A DNA stretch of 64,000 nt from Streptomyces sp. NBC_01335 (GCF_035953295.1 NZ_CP108370.1:6743001-6807000), one strand, 5' to 3'; positions 49,242 to 58,883 are shown, numbered from the stretch's first letter. A program made the numbers and translations. The notes: generated by a model not told the origin, from the sequence alone.

Positions 49242-50681
49242 ATGACGGTGCATCAGCAAGTGGTCGAAGTGGACGTGTTCGCGCGGTTCCTGGGAGAGCT
49301 GGCCGCCCGTCTGGACCCCGGAAGCGGTTGGTACGGGGTCTTCACCCGACGTGATCCCGCCGGGATGCGGGCCTGCTTCGAGGGGGTCGAGATCCCGCCC
49401 TGGGACGTGGTCGAGTCGCTCCTCCAGGACCTGGCCGCCTCCTACGGTACGCAGTGCGCCGAACAGGAGTCCGTGCGCGCCGCCTCGCTCTACGCCGCCT
49501 CGGCGGCGGCCCACGACCGGCGCCCGGGCGGACGCCAGGAGCTGCACCAGCGGCTGGAGTTGATGGCCCGCGAGCAGGCGGAGGCGGCCCGGCGCGTGCG
49601 CGCCGCGGAGGCGGGCGGCGCGCGGACCGCCGACCGGCAGGCGCTCGCCTGGGCCCAGGACGACCACCGGCGCGCCTCCGCGCGGTGTGCCGAACTCCGC
49701 AGCCGCCTCGCCGCGATCACGGCCCCGCGCGACTGGTTCCGGGAGGAGGCGAGCCCGTACCAGGAGGTCACCGGACCCACCGGAGCTCCCGGTGCCACCG
49801 GACCCGCTGTACGGGACCGGGGTGCGCCGAACGCCCGTACCACGCAGGCCGGTTCGCCACCCGCCGTTCCCGCGCCGCGCAGCCCCGCGCCCCGCGGCCC
49901 CGCCGCCCCTGAGCCCGCAGCCCCCGAGACCGCCGCCCCCGCGCCGAAGCCCGTGCGCGGGAAGCCGAGGGGGGCCCGGTTCGCCGGGCTGGAGGCCGAC
50001 GACGGGGCCGCCCCCGCGCCTTCGGTGCTCCCACTGCTGCCCTCCGCCGCGCCGTCCGCCCCGAAGCCCCGGGGCGCCCGTTTCGGCGGCGCCGCCCGCG
50101 AGGCGGAGGAGAGCGCCGAGGTGCCGGTACCGGCCCCGGCCGCCGATCTGGCGGCGGTGCGGGCGGCGGCCGACGTGGTCGCGCTGCTCCTGGCGACGCG
50201 CGCGGAGGGGCGTACGGGAGAGGCGTACGTCGTGCTCTGCGAGGCGGCCGCCTGGCCGGCCGAGCGGCTGCCGGTACTCGCCGTCGCGCTGGGGCTCGCC
50301 GGCCTCGACGCCGACTGGGCCACCCTGTTGTGGGAGGTGTCCTCGCTCCCGCCCGCCGGGCTGGCGGCGGCGGTCGGCGCCCTCGCGGAGGCCGGACGCG
50401 AGGAGGACTGCGGGCACCTTCTGCGGCAGGGCGCCTCCCGGACGGCCGAGGAGATCGCCGACGCGGCGGTCGCGCTGGACCTGGCGGGCCGCGAGGCAGA
50501 GGCGGAGGAGCTGCTGGGCGCGTTCGTCCGCGTCAGGTCCCCGCACGAGGCCGCACGGATCGCCGGGGCGGGGCCGGCCCATCTCGTTCCGCAACTGCTC
50601 GCGGCGGCGCGCAAGGTGTCGGCGGCCCGGGAGTGGGACCTGGTGCACGCCCTGCGGGTCGCGGGCGTCGCCGGTGTCTGA
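49242..50681 (+). CDS. Ala/Pro-rich conserved protein of unknown function
   Basis: This 479-residue protein has three parts: an N-terminal globular and coiled-coil region (about 1-165, with QELHQRLELMAREQAEAARRV...ARCAELRSRLAAI), a low-complexity linker (about 170-290) with short collagen-like Gly-x-y stretches (TGPTGAPGATGPA) and many Ala-Pro-Glu triplets, and a C-terminal helical repeat-like domain (about 300-479). No signal peptide or membrane span is seen. Similar proteins in Streptomyces are sometimes misnamed after the herpes tegument protein UL36 because of composition; I give no function. ATG 49242 is used. Confidence 0.7.
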   Translation: MTVHQQVVEVDVFARFLGELAARLDPGSGWYGVFTRRDPAGMRACFEGVEIPPWDVVESLLQDLAASYGTQCAEQESVRAASLYAASAAAHDRRPGGRQELHQRLELMAREQAEAARRVRAAEAGGARTADRQALAWAQDDHRRASARCAELRSRLAAITAPRDWFREEASPYQEVTGPTGAPGATGPAVRDRGAPNARTTQAGSPPAVPAPRSPAPRGPAAPEPAAPETAAPAPKPVRGKPRGARFAGLEADDGAAPAPSVLPLLPSAAPSAPKPRGARFGGAAREAEESAEVPVPAPAADLAAVRAAADVVALLLATRAEGRTGEAYVVLCEAAAWPAERLPVLAVALGLAGLDADWATLLWEVSSLPPAGLAAAVGALAEAGREEDCGHLLRQGASRTAEEIADAAVALDLAGREAEAEELLGAFVRVRSPHEAARIAGAGPAHLVPQLLAAARKVSAAREWDLVHALRVAGVAGV

Positions 50682-50901
50682 CGGGCCGTCACGCCGAGTC
50701 GGTGCGGACCCGTACGGGCTGCTTCCGGCGTGTCCCGGCCAAGTTGCGTACCCCTCGGGCGCGAAACGTGATCGACTCGGCCGGTTCACGGCGACGGTCT
50801 TGCCCCGCCGTGGGGAGGGGCTTACGTTCTCCTCCTACCTTCCGTGTCCACCCGCGTAGAAAACGCGTAGAGGCTCTGACGTCGCGTCGAAGGAGCAGCT
50901 C

Positions 50902-51744
50902 ATGTCCCACGTCGTTCGCGCCGCACTCGTCCAGGCGACCTGGACCGGCGACACCGAATCCATGATCGCCAAACATGAGGAGCACGCGCGCGAGGCCGCC
51001 CGGCAGGGGGCGCAGATCATCGGGTTCCAGGAGGTGTTCAACGCCCCCTACTTCTGCCAGGTGCAGGAGCCGGAGCACTACCGCTGGGCCGAACCCGTGC
51101 CGGACGGCCCCACGGTCTCCCGGATGCAGGACCTCGCCCGCGAGGCCGGCATGGTCATCGTGGTGCCCGTCTTCGAGATCGAGCAGTCGGGCTTCTACTA
51201 CAACACCGCAGCGGTGATCGACGCCGACGGCTCGTACCTCGGCAAGTACCGCAAGCACCACATCCCGCAGGTCAAGGGGTTCTGGGAGAAGTACTACTTC
51301 AAGCCCGGGAACGCCGGCTGGCCCGTGTTCGACACGGCGGTCGGCAAGGTGGGCGTCTACATCTGCTACGACCGGCACTTCCCCGAGGGGTGGCGCCAAC
51401 TCGGACTCAACGGAGCCCAGTTGGTGTACAACCCGTCCGCCACCTCGCGCGGACTCTCCAGCCACCTCTGGCAGTTGGAACAGCCCGCCTCGGCCGTCGC
51501 CAACGAGTACTTCATCGCCGCGATCAACCGGGTCGGCCGGGAGGAGTACGGCGACAACGACTTCTACGGCACGAGCTACTTCGTCGACCCGCGCGGCCAG
51601 TTCGTCGGCGACGTCGCCGGCGACAAGGAAGAGGAACTCCTCGTCAGGGACCTGGACTTCGACCTGATCGAGGAGGTCCGCAACCAGTGGGCCTTCTACC
51701 GTGACCGCCGTCCGGACGCCTACGACGGGCTGGTGGAGCCGTGA
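50902..51744 (+). CDS. nitrilase-superfamily beta-ureidopropionase (N-carbamoyl-beta-alanine amidohydrolase)
   Basis: This 280-residue C-N hydrolase has the catalytic triad Glu44 (GFQEVFNAPYF), Lys118 (YRKHHIPQ) and Cys156 (YICYDRHFPEGWR). These sequences are typical of the beta-ureidopropionase/N-carbamoylputrescine branch. In reductive pyrimidine catabolism it turns N-carbamoyl-beta-alanine into beta-alanine, CO2 and ammonia. The ATG at 50902 follows AAGGAGCAG. The stop overlaps the next start (GTGA), so it is translationally coupled to the aminotransferase. First gene of a three-gene operon ending in the hydantoinase. Confidence 0.92.
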   Translation: MSHVVRAALVQATWTGDTESMIAKHEEHAREAARQGAQIIGFQEVFNAPYFCQVQEPEHYRWAEPVPDGPTVSRMQDLAREAGMVIVVPVFEIEQSGFYYNTAAVIDADGSYLGKYRKHHIPQVKGFWEKYYFKPGNAGWPVFDTAVGKVGVYICYDRHFPEGWRQLGLNGAQLVYNPSATSRGLSSHLWQLEQPASAVANEYFIAAINRVGREEYGDNDFYGTSYFVDPRGQFVGDVAGDKEEELLVRDLDFDLIEEVRNQWAFYRDRRPDAYDGLVEP

Positions 51745-53024
51745 CGCACCTGCACGCGCGCCACCGCGCCGTCAGCCCCGACTGGCTCACCCTCTACTAC
51801 GAGCGGCCCCTGGAGATCACCCACGGCGAGGGGCGCCACGTCTGGGACGCGGACGGCAACCGCTATCTGGACTTCTTCGGCGGCATCCTCACCACGATGA
51901 CCGCGCACGCGCTCCCCGAGGTGACGAAGGCGATCAGCGAGCAGGCCGGGCGGATCGTCCACTCGTCCACCCTCTACCTCAACCGCCCGCTGGTGGACCT
52001 CGCCGAGCGCGTCGCCACCCTCTCCGGCATCCCCGACGCACGCGTCTTCTTCACCACCTCCGGCACCGAGGCCAACGACACGGCCCTGCTGCTCGCCACC
52101 ACGTTCCGGGGGTCCAACCAGATCCTCGCGATGCGCAACAGCTACCACGGCAGATCGTTCTCGACGGTCTCCGTCACCGGCAACCGCAGCTGGTCGCCCA
52201 CCACCCTCTCCCCGCTCCAGACCCTGTACGTGCACGGCGGGGTGCGTACCCGGGGGCCGTACGCGGAGCTGAGCGACGACGAGTTCACCGCCGCGTGCGT
52301 GCGCGACCTGGAGGACCTGCTCGGGCACACCCGCGGGCCCGCCGCGCTCATCGCCGAGCCGGTCCAGGGGGTCGGTGGTTTCACCTCGCCGCCGGACGGT
52401 CTGTACGCGGCCTTCCGCGAGGTGCTCGACCGGCACGGCGTGCTGTGGATCTCCGACGAGGTGCAGACCGGCTGGGGCCGCACCGGCGACCACTTCTGGG
52501 GCTGGCAGGCGCACGCGGAGAACGGCCCGCCGGACATCCTCACCTTCGCCAAGGGCATCGGCAACGGCATGTCCATCGGCGGAGTGGTGGCCCGCGCCGA
52601 GGTGATGAACTGCCTGGACGCCAACTCCATCTCCACGTTCGGCGGTTCACCCGTCACCATGGCGGCCGGCCTCGCCAACCTCACGTACCTCCTCGATCAC
52701 GACCTCCAGGGCAACGCCCGCCGGGTCGGCGGGCTGCTCATCGAACGCCTGCGGGCCCTCGCCGCACGGGTGCCCTCGGTGCGCGAAGTGCGCGGGCGCG
52801 GGCTCATGATCGGGATCGAACTGGCCGAGCCCGGCACCGACCGGGCGAACCCGGAGGCAGCCACGGCCGTCCTGGAAGCGGCGCGCGAGCGCGGGCTGCT
52901 CATCGGCAAGGGCGGCGGGCACAACACCAGCGTGCTGCGGATCGCCCCGCCGCTCTCCCTCTCCGTCGCCGAGGCGGAGGAGGGCGCGTCGATCCTGGGC
53001 GAGGCCCTGCGCGCGGCGGGCTGA
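51741..53024 (+). CDS. class-III PLP aminotransferase (beta-alanine/beta-aminoisobutyrate type)
   Basis: This 427-residue aminotransferase has the PLP lysine Lys271 in LTFAKGIGNGMSIGG, VFFTTSGTEANDTALLLA around the phosphate-binding region, NSYHGRSFSTVSVTG, and Asp in WISDEVQTGWGRTGDHFWG. In this operon it most likely removes the amino group of beta-alanine or beta-aminoisobutyrate to give a semialdehyde, in keeping with AGXT2-like members. The GTG start at 51741 overlaps the previous stop by four bases. Donor specificity is inferred from context. Confidence 0.9.
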   Translation: MTHLHARHRAVSPDWLTLYYERPLEITHGEGRHVWDADGNRYLDFFGGILTTMTAHALPEVTKAISEQAGRIVHSSTLYLNRPLVDLAERVATLSGIPDARVFFTTSGTEANDTALLLATTFRGSNQILAMRNSYHGRSFSTVSVTGNRSWSPTTLSPLQTLYVHGGVRTRGPYAELSDDEFTAACVRDLEDLLGHTRGPAALIAEPVQGVGGFTSPPDGLYAAFREVLDRHGVLWISDEVQTGWGRTGDHFWGWQAHAENGPPDILTFAKGIGNGMSIGGVVARAEVMNCLDANSISTFGGSPVTMAAGLANLTYLLDHDLQGNARRVGGLLIERLRALAARVPSVREVRGRGLMIGIELAEPGTDRANPEAATAVLEAARERGLLIGKGGGHNTSVLRIAPPLSLSVAEAEEGASILGEALRAAG

Positions 53025-53031
53025 CCGGACG

Positions 53032-53058
53032 GCGGCGGGCCGGGACACGACCCGCCGC
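53032..53058 (+). terminator. small hairpin between aminotransferase and hydantoinase genes
   Basis: Arms gcggcggg (53032-53039) and cccgccgc (53051-53058) are complementary over eight bases. It lies eight bases after the aminotransferase stop in a 141-base spacer, and may attenuate rather than end transcription. Confidence 0.4.
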
Positions 53059-53165
53059 TCGACCCGGAGACGGCTCCCGCGCGTCGCCTCCGCCCCCTTC
53101 TTCACCACGCACCGGGTCCCGTCCCCGTGGGTCCGGTCCCTTCCCGGCACAGCGAGGAGAGGCAT

Positions 53166-54563
53166 ATGAGCCGCACCGTGATCCACGGCGGTCTGGTCGT
53201 CACCGCGTCCGACGAGATCCACGCCGACGTGCTGATCGAGGGGGGCCGGGTCGTCGCGCTCGCCGCCCACGGCAGCGACACGGCCGAGGGCTGGACCGGG
53301 CGGAGGATCGACGCCACCGGGAAGTACGTCATCCCGGGCGGGGTGGACGCCCACACCCACATGGAGATGCCGTTCGGCGGTACGTACGCCTCCGACACCT
53401 TCGGGACCGGAACCCTGGCCGCCGCCTGGGGCGGCACCACGACCATCGTGGACTTCGCCATCCAGTCCAAGGGCGGGTCGCTCAGGGCAGGACTCGACGC
53501 CTGGCACGAGAAGGCCGAGGGGAAGTGCGCGATCGACTACGGCTTCCACATGATCATGTCCGACGTGAACGCCTCCTCGCTCAAGGAGATGGACCAGCTC
53601 GTCGCGGCCGGCGTCACCTCGTTCAAGCTCTTCACCGCCTACCCCGGCGTCTTCTACTCCGACGACGGCCAGATCCTGAGGGCCATGCAGCGCGCGGGGT
53701 CCAACGGCGGGCTGGTGATGGCCCACGCCGAGAACGGCCTCGCCATCGACGTACTCGTCGAACAGGCGCTCGCGCGCGGTGAACGGGACCCCCGCCACCA
53801 CGGCGAGGTCCGCAAGGCGCTGCTCGAAGCGGAGGCCACCCACCGGGTGATCAAGCTCAGCCAGGTGGCCGGGGCGCCCCTCTACGTCGTCCACGTGTCC
53901 GCCCAGGAAGCCCTCGCCGAGATCGCGCGGGCCCGGGACGAGGGCCACCCGGTGTTCGGCGAGACCTGTCCGCAGTACCTCTTCCTGTCGACGGACAACC
54001 TCGCCGAACCCGACTTCGAGGGCGCCAAGTACGTCTGCTCCACCCCGCTGCGCCCCAAGGAGCACCAGGCGGCGCTCTGGCGCGGGCTGCGGACCAATGA
54101 CCTCCAGGTCGTCTCCACCGACCACTGCCCGTTCTGCTTCAAGGGGCAGAAGGAGCTGGGGCGCGACGACTTCTCCAAGATCCCCAACGGCATGCCCGGC
54201 GTCGAGAACCGGATGGACCTGCTCCACCAGGCCGTCGTCGACGGCCACATCGGTCTCCGCCGCTGGATCGAGATCGCCTGCGCCACTCCGGCCCGGATGT
54301 TCGGGCTCTACCCGAAGAAGGGCACCATCGCCCCCGGCTCCGACGCGGACATCGTCATCTACGACCCGCACGCCGAGCAGACGATCTCGGCCGCGACCCA
54401 CCACATGAACGTCGACTACTCGGCGTACGAGGGCAAGCGCCTGACGGGCCGGGTGGAGACCGTGATCTCGCGCGGCGTCCCGGTGATCGACAACCACGCC
54501 TACGTCGGACACGCCGGGCACGGCACCTATCTGCCGCGCGGGATCTGCCAGTTCGCCCACTGA
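53166..54563 (+). CDS. hydA: dihydropyrimidinase (D-hydantoinase)
   Basis: This 465-residue cyclic amidohydrolase opens the dihydrouracil/dihydrothymine ring. The binuclear metal site is complete: His63 and His65 (GGVDAHTHMEMPFGG), carboxylated Lys154 (TSFKLFTAYPG), His187 (VMAHAENG), His243 (VVHVSAQEA) and Asp319 (VVSTDHCPF). The ATG at 53166 follows GAGGAGAG. Together with the ureidopropionase and aminotransferase it gives the last three steps of reductive pyrimidine degradation; the first enzyme, dihydropyrimidine dehydrogenase, is not in this window. A terminator follows. Confidence 0.95.
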   Translation: MSRTVIHGGLVVTASDEIHADVLIEGGRVVALAAHGSDTAEGWTGRRIDATGKYVIPGGVDAHTHMEMPFGGTYASDTFGTGTLAAAWGGTTTIVDFAIQSKGGSLRAGLDAWHEKAEGKCAIDYGFHMIMSDVNASSLKEMDQLVAAGVTSFKLFTAYPGVFYSDDGQILRAMQRAGSNGGLVMAHAENGLAIDVLVEQALARGERDPRHHGEVRKALLEAEATHRVIKLSQVAGAPLYVVHVSAQEALAEIARARDEGHPVFGETCPQYLFLSTDNLAEPDFEGAKYVCSTPLRPKEHQAALWRGLRTNDLQVVSTDHCPFCFKGQKELGRDDFSKIPNGMPGVENRMDLLHQAVVDGHIGLRRWIEIACATPARMFGLYPKKGTIAPGSDADIVIYDPHAEQTISAATHHMNVDYSAYEGKRLTGRVETVISRGVPVIDNHAYVGHAGHGTYLPRGICQFAH

Positions 54564-54580
54564 GCGCGGCCCGGACGCAC

Positions 54581-54623
54581 GAACGCCCCGCCGGGAACGG
54601 TGTCCTGTCCGGGCGGGGCGTTC
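54581..54623. terminator. terminator between convergent hydA and siderophore permease genes
   Basis: Arms gaacgccccgcc (54581-54592) and ggcggggcgttc (54612-54623) are perfect over 12 bases with a 19-base loop. It lies 17 bases from each of the two convergent stop codons and can serve both transcripts. Confidence 0.85.
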
Positions 54624-54639
54624 GACGTACGGGCGCGGC

Positions 54640-56706
54640 TCAGCGGCGGGTACGCACCAGCAGGTAGAGGAAGTACGGGGCGCCGATGACGGCCGTCATC
54701 AGGCCCGCGCCGAGCTGCGCCGGGGCGATCACCGTACGGCCCGCCATGTCCGCGAGGCAGACCAGGACCGCTCCGAGCAGCACCGCGACCGGGACGACCC
54801 GTGCGTGCCGCCGGCCGACCAGCGCGCGCGCCGCGTGCGGGGCGACCAGGCCGACGAAGCCGATGAGACCCGCCGCCGCGACCGCGCTCGCCGCCAGCAG
54901 CACCGACAGCACGAGGAAACCGAGGCGCGCCCGGGTGAGGTGCAGCCCGAGGAGCCTCGGGGTGTTCTCGTCCAGCGCGACGAGATCCAGCTCCCGGCGG
55001 CGTACCACCGACCACACCAGACCCACCGCGAGCACCACCGCGACCGGCAGCACGTCGGGCCAGTTCCGGCCGTAGGTGGAGCCGGAGAGCCAGGTGAGCG
55101 CCCGCGTCGTGTCGAACGGGTCGCTGAGCACGATGACCAGACTGATCAGCGCCGTGGTGGTGGCGAACACCCCCATCCCGAGCAGGACCAGCCGGTTCTG
55201 CCCGAAACCGCCCCGCGCCGCCAGTCCGAAGACCAGCCCGGAGGCGGCCGCCGCCCCGGCGAACGCCGCACCCGCGATCAGCCAGGAGTTCGCGGCCGTC
55301 ACGGTGGTGACGACCAGCACGGCACCGAGCCCGGCCCCGCCGGTGACACCGAGGATGCCCGGCTCCGCGAGCGGGTTGCGGGTCACCGCCTGCACCTGCG
55401 TACCGGACAGGGCCAGCGCCGCGCCCGCCAGCAGAGCGGCCAGCACCCGGGGAACCCGGGTGTCCAGGACGTACGTGACGACCCGCCCGGACCGCCCCTG
55501 CGCCCAGTTCACGACATCGCCGAGCAGCAGCTTCGCGTCGCCGACGAGCACCGCCGCGACGACCACGCCGACCAGCACCACGACGAGCGCGACCACGGTG
55601 ACCAGGTACGCCGTCCGGCCGGGTATCCGCAGCCGGTCCGGCGCCTCGGCCGAGGCGGTGTCCCGGGTACGGAGCGCCATCACGACCAGGAAGACACCGC
55701 CGACCACGGTCGTGACGACGCCCGTGGGCACCTCCACGGCCAGGTCGGCAGGGACGAGCGCCCGCAGCAGCACGTCCGCGCCGAGGATCAGCGCGGCGCC
55801 CATCAGCCCGGCGACGGGCATCTGGACACGGAACCGTACGAGACCGCGGAACCGGCGGGCCAGCGGGCGCACCAGCGCGGGGGCGCAGAGCCCGACGAAG
55901 CCGATCGGCCCGGCGAGCGTGACGGCCGCGGCGGAGAGCAGCGTGGCGAGAACGACGGTGGTGATCCGGGTGCCCCGGACGGGCACACCCAGCCCCCGCG
56001 CGGCGTCGTCGCCCAGGCCCAGCGCGTCGACCCGGCGGGCGACGAGCAGCAGTCCGACGAGCCCCACCACGACGAAGGGGATCATCTGCTGGACGCCGTC
56101 GAACCCGTTCTGCCCGATGCCGCCCTGCCCCCACCGGTAGAGGCCTTCGGTCCGCTGGGGGAAGAGCAGCAGCAGCGCCTCGGTCACCGCGTTCAGACCC
56201 AGCATCAGCGCACTGCCCGCGAGGACCAGACGGACCGTGCCCTTGCCCAGCCCGGAGAGCCCGAGCACCACGGCCGCGGCGGCGAGGCCGCCGACGAACG
56301 CGGCGCCGGAGGAGGCGAGGAACGGCAGCGTGGTGCCGGTGACGGCGACCACGCCGAGCGCCAGGTACGAACCGGCGTTCACCGCCAGGGTGTCCGGCGC
56401 GGCGAGGACGTTGCGGCTGACGGCCTGGAGGGCGGTACCGGCCGCGCCGAGCGCGAGGCCGACGAGGATGCCGGCGACCATGCGCGGCAGCCGGGACGCG
56501 ATGACGACGGAGGAGTCCCCGGTGTCGGCCCGGCCGAGGAGCGCGTCCCAGACCTGCGACGCGCCGACGTCGGCGGTGCCCTGGGTGATGTCGACGACGG
56601 CGAGGACCAGGACGAGCAGCACGAGCCCGGCCGTCACCGCGACCGCGCCCGTCGTGACCGCGGCGGTGCGGTCACGGCCGACCGCGGTGTTGTGGATGAC
56701 GGCCAC
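54640..56706 (-). CDS. ferric-siderophore ABC transporter permease, fused double FecCD domain
   Basis: This 688-residue membrane protein contains two complete FecCD permease domains in tandem, as in FhuB. Each half shows the family loops: VVIASRLPRMVAGILVGLALGAAGTALQAVSRNVLAAPDTLAV and TYVLDTRVPRVLAALLAGAALALSGTQVQAVTRNPLAEPGILG, and each ends with GLVAPH- or GLCAPALVR-type coupling segments. About 18-20 hydrophobic spans are expected. One polypeptide thus forms the whole channel. It is the last gene of the leftward siderophore operon, six bases after the binding-protein stop. Confidence 0.92.
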   Translation of the reverse strand: MAVIHNTAVGRDRTAAVTTGAVAVTAGLVLLVLVLAVVDITQGTADVGASQVWDALLGRADTGDSSVVIASRLPRMVAGILVGLALGAAGTALQAVSRNVLAAPDTLAVNAGSYLALGVVAVTGTTLPFLASSGAAFVGGLAAAAVVLGLSGLGKGTVRLVLAGSALMLGLNAVTEALLLLFPQRTEGLYRWGQGGIGQNGFDGVQQMIPFVVVGLVGLLLVARRVDALGLGDDAARGLGVPVRGTRITTVVLATLLSAAAVTLAGPIGFVGLCAPALVRPLARRFRGLVRFRVQMPVAGLMGAALILGADVLLRALVPADLAVEVPTGVVTTVVGGVFLVVMALRTRDTASAEAPDRLRIPGRTAYLVTVVALVVVLVGVVVAAVLVGDAKLLLGDVVNWAQGRSGRVVTYVLDTRVPRVLAALLAGAALALSGTQVQAVTRNPLAEPGILGVTGGAGLGAVLVVTTVTAANSWLIAGAAFAGAAAASGLVFGLAARGGFGQNRLVLLGMGVFATTTALISLVIVLSDPFDTTRALTWLSGSTYGRNWPDVLPVAVVLAVGLVWSVVRRRELDLVALDENTPRLLGLHLTRARLGFLVLSVLLAASAVAAAGLIGFVGLVAPHAARALVGRRHARVVPVAVLLGAVLVCLADMAGRTVIAPAQLGAGLMTAVIGAPYFLYLLVRTRR

Positions 56707-56712
56707 GGCGCG

Positions 56713-57699
56713 CTACTTCTTCGTCAGGGCGTCGACGAGGGAGTCGGCGTACGCCTCCATCGAGCGGGGACCGCCGAACATCCAGACGCCGTCGGGCAGC
56801 CGGTGCACGTTGCCGTCCTTGACGAACGGCAGCGACTTCCACACCGCGTTCTTCGAGAGGTTGTCGGCGAACGCGTCGCCGTCCACGTCGTTGGCGACGT
56901 AGCTGAAGTGGACGTCACCGAGCTTGGTGAGACCCTCGACGTCGGTGGTCGCGAGGCCGTACGCCTTGTCGCCCTCCACCGTCCAGGCGTTCTTCAGACC
57001 GAGCTTCTCGTTCATCGCGCCCAGCAGGGACTTGGCCGTGTAGGCACGGACGGAGACCTGGTTGGCGTCGACGTAACCGTCGGCGGAGGCGATGGAGGCG
57101 CCACCGAGACCGGCGTCCTCCAGGGCCTTCTTGTTCTTGGCGATGTTCGCCTCGAACTCCTTCTTCACCGAGTCCGCCTCGGCGGTCTTGCCGGTGGCCT
57201 GGGCTATGAGGTCGAGACCCTTGGTCATCGTGCCGACCTGGTCGGCGCCGTCGGCGGAGGTCACCTGGATGACCGGGGCGACCTTGCGCAGCTGCGCCAC
57301 CACGTCGGGGGAGAGGTCGTCGGTGGCGACCACGAGGTCCGGCGCGAGGGCCGCGACCGTGTCCATGCTCGGCTCGCCGCGGGTACCGATGTCCTTCGGG
57401 TTGCCGGTGAGCGGGGCCGCGGTGTTCCACGCGGCGTACCCCTTCACGTCCGCCACGCCCACGGGGGCTACGCCGAGGGTGACCAGGTCCTCGATCACGT
57501 TCCACTCGGTGGCGACGACCTTGGTGGCGGGCCCGTCGAGGGTCACCTTGGCGCCGGTGGCGTCGGTGACGGTGATCTTCTGGGCGGCGGGCTTCGCGGA
57601 GGCGGCGGAGTCGTCGGTGGACGGCTCGGAGGTGCCGCAGGCGGTCAGCGAGAGGGCGGCGACGGCGACGGTGGCCGCGGCGATGAGGTGACGCTTCAT
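56713..57699 (-). CDS. ferric-siderophore substrate-binding lipoprotein
   Basis: This 328-residue cluster-A (TroA/FepB-like) binding protein has a lipoprotein signal (MKRHLIAAATVAVAALSLTACG, lipobox LTAC), then KITVTDATGAKVTLDGPATKVVATEWNVIEDLVTLGVAPVGVADVKGY and PDLVVATDD. The ligand is a ferric siderophore of unknown type. There is no good Shine-Dalgarno sequence; its ATG overlaps the stop of the ATPase gene (ATGA), so translation is probably coupled. Confidence 0.9.
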   Translation of the reverse strand: MKRHLIAAATVAVAALSLTACGTSEPSTDDSAASAKPAAQKITVTDATGAKVTLDGPATKVVATEWNVIEDLVTLGVAPVGVADVKGYAAWNTAAPLTGNPKDIGTRGEPSMDTVAALAPDLVVATDDLSPDVVAQLRKVAPVIQVTSADGADQVGTMTKGLDLIAQATGKTAEADSVKKEFEANIAKNKKALEDAGLGGASIASADGYVDANQVSVRAYTAKSLLGAMNEKLGLKNAWTVEGDKAYGLATTDVEGLTKLGDVHFSYVANDVDGDAFADNLSKNAVWKSLPFVKDGNVHRLPDGVWMFGGPRSMEAYADSLVDALTKK

Positions 57700-58595
57700 G
57701 AGGAGGTGCTGAGCCTTTCGGATCTGGAGTGGTGGCGGCCCATCGCGCGGGTGCGCAGCCTGCCGGTCGACGGATCGGTGTCGACGTCGATACGGATGCC
57801 GTAGACGTCGGACAGCAGCTCCGGTGTGAACACGTCCTCGGGCACGCCGTCGGCGACGACGCGTCCCGCGTGGAGCAGAGCGACCCGGTCGGCGACGGAC
57901 GCCGCCTGGTCGAGGTCGTGGAGGACGACGCCCACGGCGATGCCGTGGAGGTCGGCGAGATCGCGCATCAGGTCGAGGAGTTCGACCTGGTAGCGGAGGT
58001 CGAGGTAGGTGGTCGGCTCGTCCAGGAGCAGGACGCCCGTCTCCTGCGCCAGGCAGCTCGCCAGCCACACGCGCTGGAGCTGCCCGCCGGAGAGCTGCTC
58101 GACGCCCCGCCCGGCGAGGTCCTCGACGCCGGTGAGGGCGAGGGCGCGGTCCACCGCGGCGGAGCCCTCCGGGTCCGGACGGCCCCAGCGGCCCCGGTGC
58201 GGATAGCGGCCGAACTCGACCACGTCCCGCACGCTGAGGCCGCCCGGGGTCGACCGGGACTGCGTCAGCAGCGCGACCCGCCGGGCGAATTCGCGGGCGC
58301 CGAGCGCGAAGCCGTCGGTGGCCCCGTCGGTCCCGGCGTCCACGGTGAGCGAGCCGCTGCGCGCGTTCTGGAGCCGGGCGAGAGTACGCAGCAGCGTCGA
58401 CTTGCCGCTGCCGTTGGGACCCACCAGCGCGGTCACCTCGGCGGGCCGCAGGGCGAGGCTCGCCGCGTGCACGACATCCGTACGGCCGTAGGCGACGGTC
58501 ACCGCGTCCGCGGACAGCCCGTGACCGCGCGTCTGTGGCACGCCGACGGCCGAAGGGGCGTACGCCGTGCCGGAAATGCTCTCACCAGCTTTCAT
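57696..58595 (-). CDS. ferric-siderophore ABC transporter ATP-binding protein
   Basis: This 299-residue FecE/FhuC-like ATPase shows Walker A GPNGSGKSTLL near 60, the Q-loop in LLTQSRSTPGGLSVRDVVEFGRYPH, the signature EQLSGGQLQRVWLA, Walker B GVLLLDEPTTYLDL and the switch His in VVLHDLDQAA. The first 30 residues and last 20 are less conserved. It is the first gene of the operon; the iron box lies six bases upstream of its start. Confidence 0.92.
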   Translation of the reverse strand: MKAGESISGTAYAPSAVGVPQTRGHGLSADAVTVAYGRTDVVHAASLALRPAEVTALVGPNGSGKSTLLRTLARLQNARSGSLTVDAGTDGATDGFALGAREFARRVALLTQSRSTPGGLSVRDVVEFGRYPHRGRWGRPDPEGSAAVDRALALTGVEDLAGRGVEQLSGGQLQRVWLASCLAQETGVLLLDEPTTYLDLRYQVELLDLMRDLADLHGIAVGVVLHDLDQAASVADRVALLHAGRVVADGVPEDVFTPELLSDVYGIRIDVDTDPSTGRLRTRAMGRHHSRSERLSTSS

Positions 58596-58600
58596 GCGGC

Positions 58601-58619
58601 TTAGGTTAGCCTGCCCTTA
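58601..58619 (-). promoter_or_regulatory. iron box (DmdR/IdeR type) of the siderophore operon
   Basis: The 19-base sequence ttaggttagcctgccctta agrees with the actinobacterial iron-box consensus TTAGGTTAGGCTCACCTAA at 15 of 19 positions. It sits directly before the start of the ATPase gene, so iron-loaded DmdR1/IdeR should repress the operon. Confidence 0.8.
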
Positions 58620-58774
58620 GATGAGTGGGAACATCACCCCTGGTCACGGAATGGCGTCGATGGGGGCGCGGCGCGGTGATGGCATGGTGCGCCACCGGCT
58701 CGGAACGGCGCGGCGGCGGTGTGCCACGCCGGTGGGTGCCGTCGCGCGGGGAGCCGTCCGCGTCCGGACAGCAC

Positions 58775-58817
58775 GAAGCCCGGCGGCCGATGCTGCTGCG
58801 GTCGGCGGCCGGGCTTC
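58775..58817 (-). terminator. terminator after nadE
   Basis: The arms at 58775-58790 and 58802-58817 (gaagcccggcggccga / tcggcggccgggcttc) are complementary over 16 bases with two mismatches in the middle and an 11-base loop. It lies 67 bases past the nadE stop in its direction of transcription. Confidence 0.65.
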
Positions 58818-58883
58818 GCTCGGAGGTCCGAGAGGCGTGTTCCGAGAGGTGTGCGGTCTTGCGCGGTCAGTGACCGCGGTCGG

